The notes beneath the pieces were generated by a model that made no database searches, had not been told where the DNA came from, and saw nothing but the letters and a program-made list of their open reading frames with translations. The position numbers were made by a program, and so were the translations under genes. Of a stretch of 37,176 nucleotides of DNA, positions 1-8,000 are shown one piece after another (position 1 is the stretch's first letter; every line of letters starts with the position of its first letter). This DNA is from Flintibacter muris. GTDB lineage: Bacteria > Bacillota > Clostridia > Oscillospirales > Oscillospiraceae. Where the stretch lies: NCBI RefSeq assembly GCF_943192995.1, contig NZ_CALPCP010000036.1, positions 1 to 37,176 on the forward strand. The letters are read 5' to 3'.

Positions 1-36
1 CTGCGTCAGGAATTCTCTCCTGACGCAGTTTTCACA
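1..36 (+). terminator. Intrinsic terminator-like hairpin
   Basis: A perfect 10-bp inverted repeat (CTGCGTCAGG / CCTGACGCAG) with an 8-base loop is followed on the plus strand by TTTT. It would end a plus-strand transcript entering from outside the window. It lies just beyond the point (about 69) where methyltransferase homology stops, so it belongs to the DNA that truncated that gene. Confidence 0.6.
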
Positions 37-68
37 TTTGTTCTTCACATAACGACTATGATTAAATA

Positions 69-1250
69 AACCGAATTCCCCAACGCTCGGTACCTTGCGG
101 AGTCTGAGGCTTTGGGCAGAGCAGTCCAATTGTCAGGATAGCCTTGGAGGCGTTCCGCCTCTATCGGCAGGAAACGCCGGATCAAAAGCGGGAGTTTTTT
201 GATTTGGCAGACCAGATCAGTGGCATCCTTATACTGCCTGTCGCTTTCTGTAGAAGCAACGTCGTCAGCCTTAAATTTATCTGTTCTCTGCCGTGAGTAC
301 ACCTCAACCTGGCTTTGGAGAGTCAAAGGAAGGTTGTTCCCTCCAGTGCCCGCACGGCAGGATAAGGTTGGAGATACCCGGTGTGGGCCGGTATACCTGG
401 CATCCACGCCATGATTCTCAAATACCAGCGGCTGGTGCCCGTGCTCCTGGGCCCGGAGCGTGCCGCTGATATTTTCCGTGCAGTGCATGGCTTTACCGCC
501 CTGATCATTGAGGCAGAGGACAGACGGCACCATGTTGGTGCCGCTCTCCGAGGCTTTCAGGGTTGGGGAAAGCTCCTCCGTAAATCCAATTCCTCCGGCA
601 GAGGGGCCTGCCCCGGCACAGAAGCCCGCTGTAAACAGTAGCCCGGCAGGGTTTCGTCCTCCGCCTCCGTCCGCACTGGCCAGTGTGGGGGCTTTGCTCT
701 CCGGGGTAAAGACGCGGGCCTGCTGGGTGTCCCAAGGGTTCAGACAGCCTGGTTCCGTGATCAGGCCCAGCTCAGCCAGCACGGCCAGCGTTGGCCGGAC
801 CAGTCCCGCCTGCAGCCGCAGCGCCGTCTCCAACAGCCGGGGCAAGGGTTTTCCGCGCTCCCTCGACCGGCGCAAAATTCCCTTGCACGCCTTCTTCGAT
901 AAATAATATTTCAATGGGGCTATAGCCAGCAAAATCTGCGACAAGAAAGACTCTACGACGTCTCTGGGGCACTCCGAAGTATTGAGCGTCCCAAGTGACC
1001 CAAGCCAGGGAGGATCGTATTCCCAGCACGGCCCCAGCATATTCCCAGCGCCCTCTCTCAGGTCTAATAACATCAAGGTATGGTTCTTCAATCTGGAGGA
1101 ACGACCGAAGGACCTGCTGGAAATCGCTCCCCGGCCTCTTTTTTCCCGTTTTCGGGTCTCGGCCCGAAGAGAGACAGCCTGGCACGTTTTCCCATACGCC
1201 GAATCTGGGCCGAATAGCGATACCTGTCCTTCCACGTTTTTTATCCTCCT
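69..1250 (-). pseudogene. DNA (cytosine-5) methyltransferase, 3' fragment (interrupted by IS110 and frameshifted)
   Basis: This is the C-terminal two thirds of a C5-cytosine methyltransferase. Just after the insertion the frame gives the ENV motif (VWENVPG, about 1177-1197), then LDAQ-type sequence and the QRRRR motif VIII (WDAQYFGVPQRRRR, about 950-990). That frame stops at 772, whereas the target-recognition-like part and the C-terminal motifs ERLQGYP and RYRALGNSV (ending near 69) lie in another frame. A frameshift therefore sits near 770-800. After GNSV the expected C-terminal helix is replaced by YLIIVVM and a stop, so the 3' end is also lost. The 5' part of the same gene lies at 2871-3195 across the insertion. 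The gene is inactive unless recoded. It was the last gene after trbL-like in the transfer operon. Confidence 0.85.
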
Positions 1251-1523
1251 ACAATATAGTTACGGTATGAGGCACGGCAGCCAGCCGTGTCTTTTGTCGT
1301 CTCAAAGCTGAAGCTGTAGAATGGGAGAGTAAATGGCCTGACACTTTTATCCTTGGGCTAACACGCCCGCAGAGGAGTCCGTCAGCCGTCTCTCTCATTC
1401 GCGGCATTCGATTTGCGCAGGTAGAGCCATCGTGCGGATGCGGTGCGCTCGCGTCAGCCAGGAGATTGAACAAGCGGCGAGAAACAGAGACGGACGCCAT
1501 ATCCAATCACACAGGAGGAGATC
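1251..1523 (+). ncRNA. Candidate bridge-RNA region of the IS110 element
   Basis: This is the non-coding left end ahead of the transposase. Visible structure: a perfect 6-bp hairpin CACGGC/GCCGTG at 1273-1289, a GGGC/GCCC hairpin near 1355-1368, and a GCCG/CGGC stem (1385-1388 with 1402-1405) enclosing a 13-base loop. That loop contains CTCTCTCAT, identical to target DNA just right of the insertion (2873-2881). Bases 1372-1380 (GAGGAGTCC) are the reverse complement of the right junction (2867-2875). Location and guide-like matches fit a bridge RNA; the exact RNA ends and fold cannot be determined by eye. Confidence 0.45.
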
Positions 1524-2747
1524 ATGAACGCAGTAGGAATTGACGTATCGAAAGGGAAAAGCATGATGGCGGCCCTGAGGCCAATGGGTGAAGTTGCTCT
1601 GCCGCCAAAGGAGTATCCGCACACCGAGGTTGGCCTGGAGCGGATGGCGCTGGACATCCTCGCGCTTGGGGAGGATACCAGGGCGCTCATGGAGGCCACG
1701 GGCCGGTATCATGAGCCAGTGGCGGCGGCGCTGCATGAGTACGGTATCCGTATGACCGTGCTGAATCCGCTGTTCATCAAGCAGAGCGGAGGCGGTTCCA
1801 TCCGCAAGGTCAAAACTGACAAGGCCGACGCAATGAAAATCGCCAAGTACGCTCTTGACAACTGGGTGGATCTGCGGGAATATACCCCTATGGAAACGAT
1901 TCGAGAACAACTGAAGCTGTGTTCCCGCCAGTACAATCTCTATATGAAAAATGTGGTGGCGCTGCAGAACAATCTTATTTCCCTCACTGACAAAGTCTTT
2001 CCGGGTGTAAACGAGCTGTTTACCAGTCCGGAACGCGCCGATGGCAGCCAGAAGTGGATTGATTTCGTTACGACGTTCTGGCATTGCGAGTGCATTAATT
2101 TGGCCAGCGAAGCGGCCTTTACGGAGCGCTACCGCAAGTGGTGCAAGCGGAAAGGCTACCAGTTCAGTGAGAGGAAAGCGGCGGAACTGTATATGGACAG
2201 CATGGGTCATATTACGACTCTGCCCAGGAACAGCAACACCAAACTGCTCATTACAACCGCAGCAAAGGAGCTGGCCTCCGCCAAAGCCACACTGGCCGTC
2301 CTGCGCACTGAGATGACCCGACTGGCCCAGCAGCTTCCGGAGTATGAAACGGTTCGGGCCATGTACGGTGTGGGTGAAACCACTGCCGTCCAGTTGATGG
2401 CGGAGATTGGCGATGTGCGCCGGTTCCCTCGCCGCAGCTCCATCGTGAGCTTTGCCGGCGTTGACCCGGCGGTGGATGACTCCGGAAAGCACATCTCCAA
2501 GAGCAATCCCACAACGAAGCGGGGCTCTCCTCACCTGCGCAAGACGCTATACCAGATCGTCTGCACCTATCTCCGCAAGGCTCCCTCTGACGAGCTGGTG
2601 TACCAGTTCCTGGACAAGAAGCGGGCCGAGGGCAAGCCTTATTTCGTCTACATGACCGCTGCCCAGAATAAGTTCCTGCGCATTTACTACGCTAGGGTCA
2701 AGGAGTGCCTCATTGCCGCTGATACCAAGGAGTTTTCCGAGGATTAA
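1524..2747 (+). CDS. IS110-family transposase (DEDD recombinase)
   Basis: The 407-residue protein has the usual length for IS110 recombinases. The N-terminal RuvC-like DEDD domain shows D7 (GIDVSKGK), E57 (MEATGR) and D99/D102 (KTDKAD). The middle is helical. The C-terminal Tnp domain has SFAGVDP near residue 309 and KRGSPHLRK, the serine-containing region of this family. The start is set by AGGAGGAGATC directly upstream of the ATG. No frameshift or internal stop is visible, so the enzyme looks intact although it killed the gene it landed in. In the family it acts with a bridge RNA to recombine element ends with target DNA. Confidence 0.95.
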   Translation: MNAVGIDVSKGKSMMAALRPMGEVALPPKEYPHTEVGLERMALDILALGEDTRALMEATGRYHEPVAAALHEYGIRMTVLNPLFIKQSGGGSIRKVKTDKADAMKIAKYALDNWVDLREYTPMETIREQLKLCSRQYNLYMKNVVALQNNLISLTDKVFPGVNELFTSPERADGSQKWIDFVTTFWHCECINLASEAAFTERYRKWCKRKGYQFSERKAAELYMDSMGHITTLPRNSNTKLLITTAAKELASAKATLAVLRTEMTRLAQQLPEYETVRAMYGVGETTAVQLMAEIGDVRRFPRRSSIVSFAGVDPAVDDSGKHISKSNPTTKRGSPHLRKTLYQIVCTYLRKAPSDELVYQFLDKKRAEGKPYFVYMTAAQNKFLRIYYARVKECLIAADTKEFSED

Positions 2748-2870
2748 CTGGCGCTGAAATCTATGGTTCATTCGGTCTGCAAAAAATTCTCTTTTGCAGG
2801 CTTGGTTTGTTATACCCTTTTTCACCCCCAAAAAATTTTCGTTTTAGGGCTTGACTTTTGTTTGCAGGAC

Positions 2871-3195
2871 TCCTCTCTCATCTCTGTGATGATGCGAATT
2901 TGTTCCATAAAAAGGCCGGAGCGGGCGCCGGCTAATCCGGCACGCGCCCCGGCCACAGACAGTCCTGGCACGGGCTGCCTCCGCAGATAATGTCCACAGG
3001 GGGCAGTTTGGCTCCGTCCAGCTTGGTGATGTCCCCCACATGAAGCATATTGGGAAAGTGGTGCTTTGTGACCCGAATGGGGAACGGTTCGATCTCGCTG
3101 GCCCAGACCGGGACGATCCCGTTTCGGACCGCCGCCAGAGGGAAGCCGCCGATCCCATCGAACAAGCTCCCCATGGTAAATATTCTTTTGACCAT
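2871..3195 (-). pseudogene. DNA (cytosine-5) methyltransferase, 5' fragment
   Basis: The start is ATG at 3195 with GAGGTGAG just upstream, 9 bp after the trbL-like stop codon. Motif I (SLFDGIGGFPLAA) and the catalytic-loop motif IV (GGSPCQD) are clear. Directly after PCQD the frame fails: CAGGAC-TGTCTGTG lacks one C compared with the expected PCQDLSVAG (about 2963). The frame then runs into a stop at 2932. Reading on in the restored frame gives SVAGARAG...RSGLFMEQIRIITEMREE up to the IS110 junction. So this gene carries a one-base deletion in addition to the insertion. Loss of this modification activity may be what the host tolerated or selected. Confidence 0.88.
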
Positions 3196-3204
3196 GATCT
3201 CACC

Positions 3205-4071
3205 TCATTTCGCCACCGCCTGGGCGACGGTGCGTGTGGTATTGACCGCTGCCTGGGCGGTGTAGACGGCGCTCATGATATTGGCTCTGGTGGTGGTGTC
3301 CAGGCCGAAGGTCCCAGCGATCCTGGGCACCTCGCCCGCGGAGAGCATGAGGCCCAGCCCCAGCAAAGCGTGCTGTCGAAAGACCATCAGGCCCGCCACC
3401 AGGATCGTGGACTGGAGGAAAGCGGTCAGGCACAGCCCGATGACCTGCTTGATCCACTGGACGAAGCCGTCCACATATCCTCTGGGGACGCTGAACATAT
3501 AGAGGCTCCCCACGGCGATTTGGATGAGCAGGATGCCGCCCCGCTTGAGGTTGGCGAAAAAGACTTTTATCACGGCGTAGGCCATCATAATGATGCAGAA
3601 CAGGAGCATGATGGGGCTGGTCAGGACGCTCAGCCCGAAGTTAGGCGCCTCCGTCATATCCGCAAGGCTCTGCACACTGGTCAGTTCTTCGATGATTTTT
3701 TCGCCTACTGTGCCGATGCTGGTCTCGGCTCCGGTCAGCCCTGCGGAGAACATCCCTTGCAGGGAAACTGACAGGGAGTAGAGCCGCACCGGCACCACGG
3801 TGAACAGGCTGACAGCCATAAAGCCCTTGATGGCGTTGAGTGCGGTCTGCTGGAGGTTGCCCCGTCCGGTGGAGTATTCGATGCCGAACTCAAAACCGGA
3901 GACCACCAGGCTGACGCCAAACAGCGCCCAGCCCAGCTGGGAGAAAAACAGGACGATGGCCTGGACCCAGTCCAGCTCGAACAGCTCCACGCCCATGTTG
4001 CCCATTTCAGCAAAGAAATTCCCCAGAAATCCCACCACCTGTCCGTAAAACCAGTCGATCAGGTTATCCAT
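3205..4071 (-). CDS. TrbL/VirB6-like conjugal transfer membrane protein
   Basis: A 288-residue polytopic membrane protein. Hydrophobic segments lie near residues 38-62, 80-100, 150-175 and 185-240, with a glycine-rich polar C-terminus. It resembles the TrbL/VirB6-like inner-membrane subunits of type IV secretion channels in clostridial conjugative elements. It follows a DUF3852-type gene, as is usual there. The start is uncertain: the ATG at 4071 has no purine-rich ribosome site (upstream is CCTCCACCATC). The frame stays open upstream with protein-like sequence (IFIFDFVASTI), and GGGAG sits about 8-9 bases before an ATC codon at 4104. Either the start is a non-AUG codon at 4104 or the N-terminus has shifted. 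Confidence 0.8.
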   Translation of the reverse strand: MDNLIDWFYGQVVGFLGNFFAEMGNMGVELFELDWVQAIVLFFSQLGWALFGVSLVVSGFEFGIEYSTGRGNLQQTALNAIKGFMAVSLFTVVPVRLYSLSVSLQGMFSAGLTGAETSIGTVGEKIIEELTSVQSLADMTEAPNFGLSVLTSPIMLLFCIIMMAYAVIKVFFANLKRGGILLIQIAVGSLYMFSVPRGYVDGFVQWIKQVIGLCLTAFLQSTILVAGLMVFRQHALLGLGLMLSAGEVPRIAGTFGLDTTTRANIMSAVYTAQAAVNTTRTVAQAVAK

Positions 4072-4135
4072 GATGGTGGAGGCAACAAAGTCAAAAATAA
4101 AGATATCGGCTCACTCCCTTCCAGACATACCTCCC

Positions 4136-4474
4136 TTACAGCCCGACGATCTTCCAGACATAGAGCGGGGCGGTGAGGGTAAAGACCAGGCAGGCGAAAA
4201 GGATCACCGGACCGGTCCACTCGAACTGGCCATGCTTCTTATAGTCGAAGTAACTCATGGCCACCTTGCCGAAGAAGGCGATGGTCAGGACCATGTCCAG
4301 AGCCGGGAAAACCACGCTGTCCACCACGGTCTTGATCTGCGCGGCGGCGGCGGTCCAGGTTTCCTTCACCACATCGGCCACATTGCCGTTGCCGGCGGCG
4401 AGAGCCGGGGCGCAGCAGATTGCCGCCACCACCGTGGCGGCGGCGAGGATACGAAACGTTTTCTTGAATTTCAT
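4136..4474 (-). CDS. DUF3852-type small membrane protein of the transfer region
   Basis: 112 residues. The start is the ATG at 4474, with AGGAAGG about 9 bases upstream; an ATG seven codons earlier lacks such a site. An N-terminal signal peptide ends near APALA. It is followed by a short amphipathic stretch and two hydrophobic segments (around residues 48-70 and 85-108) with a charged loop between (YFDYKKHGQFEW). Size and topology resemble VirB2/pilin-like small proteins found next to TrbL in clostridial conjugative elements. A pilin role is inference from position and topology only. Confidence 0.75.
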   Translation of the reverse strand: MKFKKTFRILAAATVVAAICCAPALAAGNGNVADVVKETWTAAAAQIKTVVDSVVFPALDMVLTIAFFGKVAMSYFDYKKHGQFEWTGPVILFACLVFTLTAPLYVWKIVGL

Positions 4475-4491
4475 GTTGTTTTTCCTTCCTG

Positions 4492-5001
4492 TCAATAATT
4501 CATATTCATTCGCGGAATCTGTGCCGGGGCATCCGCCTCCACCACATCCCGCAGCTTCGGGAACTGCGCCGTTTCGCTTTCCAGAAGGCCGTCCTGCATC
4601 ATCTGTTCCAGCTTTTCCGGGCTGGTTCCCTGACTGAGCTGTACCGTGGCCTCCTCCAGCTCATAGGGGTACAGGCAGAGAGGCTCCAGTCCCAACTCCA
4701 GCGTCTTTGTGGCAGAAGGTTCCCCATACTTGGCTTTGAGTTGGTAAAAGCTGGCCAGGAGGGTATCGTACCAGTGGGCCTTGGCGGTCTCCAAATCCGA
4801 TTCCTCTTGGAAGTCAACATACTGGCCGCTTTGAGTGATCTCATCCACAAACTCGAGCCAGGGCTGGATTGCTCCCCCTTTCGCGTTGGGAAACATACCG
4901 GCCATCGCGCCGCAAAACATCTCCGCATCCGGCGGCTTCCCATCCAGTACAAGCTGACGGAGACTGCCCGGCTGGACATAGGTCTTTTCTTCTGTTGTCA
5001 A
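4492..5001 (-). CDS. Conserved-element hypothetical protein
   Basis: 169 residues, acidic, no signal peptide or membrane segment. I do not recognise the family. The start is placed at a TTG (4999-5001) with GGAGGTGG 5-6 bases upstream. Longer in-frame starts would run back through the end of the adhesin gene. The protein begins LTTEEKTYVQPGSLRQLV and has a mixed helical body with a Glu/Leu-rich second half. It sits between the giant adhesin and the transfer-channel genes and is probably co-transcribed with both. A cytoplasmic role is inferred from composition. Confidence 0.65.
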   Translation of the reverse strand: MTTEEKTYVQPGSLRQLVLDGKPPDAEMFCGAMAGMFPNAKGGAIQPWLEFVDEITQSGQYVDFQEESDLETAKAHWYDTLLASFYQLKAKYGEPSATKTLELGLEPLCLYPYELEEATVQLSQGTSPEKLEQMMQDGLLESETAQFPKLRDVVEADAPAQIPRMNMNY

Positions 5002-5066
5002 ATTCTCCACCTCCAGAGACAGGGAGAGGAGCCGCCCGATGTGGACGGCTCCTCCTGTGAAATGGC

Positions 5067-8000
5067 TTAATAGCCCGTGCGGGGCAGGGGCGTTGCGGGT
5101 TTGTAGACCCTGGTGACCCATCTGCTGGTCGCCATGATCCACTGCCCGTTGTAGACGCCGCCCACGTCCGCCTGGTTGACGAACTGCGTCCCTCCAGTGA
5201 GCCAGGACACCACATTGCAGTACACTCTGGGCGCCTCCACCTGGCGGAAGCTGCCGGGAACGATGCCGAAGGAGACCATAAACTCGGTGACGTACTCATC
5301 GGAGGCCAGCCCCAGGGCGGCGGGAGAGGCGTCCAGCACATAGTTCTGCATGGTGCTCAGGTTGTCGTACATGGTGCGGTACTCGCCGTTGAGATTGGTC
5401 TTGAACACGATCTTGTAATTTCCCTGCACGTTGTAGGTGCCGGTGACGATCTTGTCCAGCCGCACCGCCTGGGTGGGCAGGGTATCGCGCCAATAAAAAC
5501 TGGTGAGCGCAGTGGTGGAGTTGTTGGCGATGCTGGAGAAATCATAGCGAATCTGCTGACCGGGCATGACCTCCACAAAGCCGCTCTTCTTGATGCTGAC
5601 GTTGGTGTACAGGGCCTTGTTGGTCATGGCCGTCTTGACGATCTGGCCGGCGTGCTCGATCTCCACCTCAATGGGAGTCTTGTCCAGACCGTAGAAGTCG
5701 GCGGCTTTGGATTCCACCACCTTGTACCGGCCCAGGGGCAGAGGCTTGGAGACGGCCACGCCGTTTTTGTCTGTCCTGACCGTGTCCACCAGATTGCCGG
5801 TGCGGTAGTGGTAGATCTCGAACTCGGTGCCGGGGATAGGCGTCCCGGCAGGCCAGCCGTTCATGGAATTGTAGTCGGCACTGGTCTTGAAGATCTGAAT
5901 CTGCCCCGTGACAGCGGTGTTCTCCCAGGTGATCTCGGTGGTGGTGCCGGGAGTGACGTAGACTGTCTTCAGCTGGGTGTCCACGATATATCCCTCATTC
6001 TCCAGTTCCCGCAAATAATACCGGCCGGCTGTGGTCAGATTTTCGATGTACACATATCCGCGGTCATCGCTGCTGTACTGCCCGATGGGATTCTTGTTGG
6101 CGTCATAGAGCAGGAAGGTGGCACCATAGATGCCCTCCTTGGTGGCGGAATCCACCTTATGAAGCAGAATTCCCGAGAAGGGCGCGTTGGTCACGGTCAG
6201 CGTGGTGGTCTCATTGTCCCGGATGGTGAAGTAGTGGGGCGTGCTGTCGAGCTTGAAGCCCTCAGCGGCCTCTACCTCCACGCAGTAGTAGTCGCCCGCG
6301 TCCAGAGAGACATGGACCCGGCCCCGATCCCCGGTGGTCACGGTGTCCACCAAAGCGCCGTCCATTTTCCGAATCTCGAAGGTGACACCCTTAATGCGCT
6401 GGGTCTTATCCGCCTCGGAGACCTTAATGAGCTCCAATCCACCGATGGGGGCATTGTAGAACGTCATGGTCTGCACTTCGCCGGACTTGATCTCAATGCT
6501 CTGAGGCGTAGAGTCCAGCACATAGCCGCCCAGGGTCTTGGTTTCACGCGCGGTAATGACGGTGCCGGGAGTAAGGCCCTTGATGGTAATGCGGCCAAAC
6601 TGATCGGTTTTGTAGATACCGTTGTTGGGACCAAGGACTGTACCGTCGCTGTCGGTGACCAGGAACTCCACCCCGGCCAGGGGCTGATCCTTGCTGCCAG
6701 TCACGAACTTCTGGATAACGAGCGCTTGAGTAGGCACGTTGTAGACGGTGATGGTCTGGGTATCATTGGGCTTGATCTCCACAGTCTGGGTGCGGTACTT
6801 TTCGTCGATATAGTACCCAGGTATCGTCTCGATCTCCATAATTTTCACTGTCCCAACGACATTGGAAATCTTGATCTGGCCGTTTTCGTCGCTGGTGTAA
6901 ATACCGTTGCTGGAGGTCTTGCCGCCGTCCTGGTCCACATTGGAGCCGTCCGCGTAGGTGATTTTGAAACGAACCCCGCTTAACGGGTGTTTGTCGATCC
7001 CATCCACCTTATTGAGAATGAGGTTGCCTGCCCTCTGATTGACAAAGCGGAGGGTCTGGCCGCCGATGCCGCCCTCAATTTTAATGCTCTTGGGGGTGGG
7101 GTCCAGCACCACGCCGTCGGGCACGCGAATTTCCTTGGCGGTGACGGTAATACCCGGCTCCAGGTTGGGAATCACGACGCGGCCGTTTTCGTCGCTGGTA
7201 AACTCACCATTGCTGCTGCCGATGACAGCGCCGCTGGAATCGGTCACCAGGAACGTCACGCCCTTTAAGGGCTGCTCGCCGGTGTCTGTCTCCAGGTATT
7301 TTTCAATCGTGAGAGTGGTCTTGGGCAGATTCTCCACGGTGACATCATTGCTGCCGCTGCCGCCAGAGCCGCCAGTGTTGCCACCGCTGATGTTCCCGCC
7401 GTTACCAGTTCCGCCGCTGGCAACGCTGTTGCTGCCGTTGCGTACGATAATGGTCCTGGGCGTGGGGTCGAGAACGTAGTTAGAGGGGACCCTGGTTTCC
7501 ACGACAACAACGGTGGAATTGGGAATAAGGCCGGTGACGGTCACAGTCCCGTCCGCCCCGGTGGTGTAGCGGCCCAGGACGTTGCCGTCGCCGTCCTTGA
7601 GCGTGAACTCGGTGTTAGGTACGGGCTTCCCGTTGGTCGCATCCAGTTTCCGGAGCGTGAGGGAACACAGGGGCTCATTGAGGAACACCAAAGTTTGGGT
7701 GTCCAGAGGATTGACGGTGACGGTCTGTGTCTGGGTACTCTGGTCGATCACGTACCCAGGGGCCGCCTTGACCTCTTTTGCTACCACTGTGCCTGTGATG
7801 CCGCTGATCCTGATTTCGCCCCGCTCATCGGTGGTATAGAGGCCGTTGCTGCTCAGGTGGCCGTTGTCGTTATCCACGAACCCGCCGTTGGCATAGGTCA
7901 GCTGGAACTGAGCGCCGGAAATAAAACTCCCGGACACGCTGTCCTTTTTCTGGAGAACGAGGGTACCCGCTCTTTGATTCCAGAAGGTCAACCGCTGCAC

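Larger units (their letters stand above)
1251..2870 (+). mobile_element. IS110-family insertion sequence in the methyltransferase gene
   Basis: The ends are inferred by joining the broken methyltransferase: the left flank ends TCCTCCT at 1250 and the right flank starts TCCTCTCTCATC at 2871. Joining them restores the reading frame across ...EMREE(E)DKKRGRTG.... The dinucleotide CT is present at both junctions (1249-1250 and 2870-2871), as known for IS621-type IS110 elements, which lack terminal inverted repeats. The element carries one transposase gene, a 273-bp non-coding left end and a 123-bp right end. The long left end upstream of the transposase fits the IS110 group, where that segment encodes the bridge RNA. 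Confidence 0.8.

Noticed and set aside
3040..3771. 243-codon plus-strand frame opposite the TrbL-like gene
   Set aside because: Antisense to a gene with clear membrane topology; no domain and no ribosome site.
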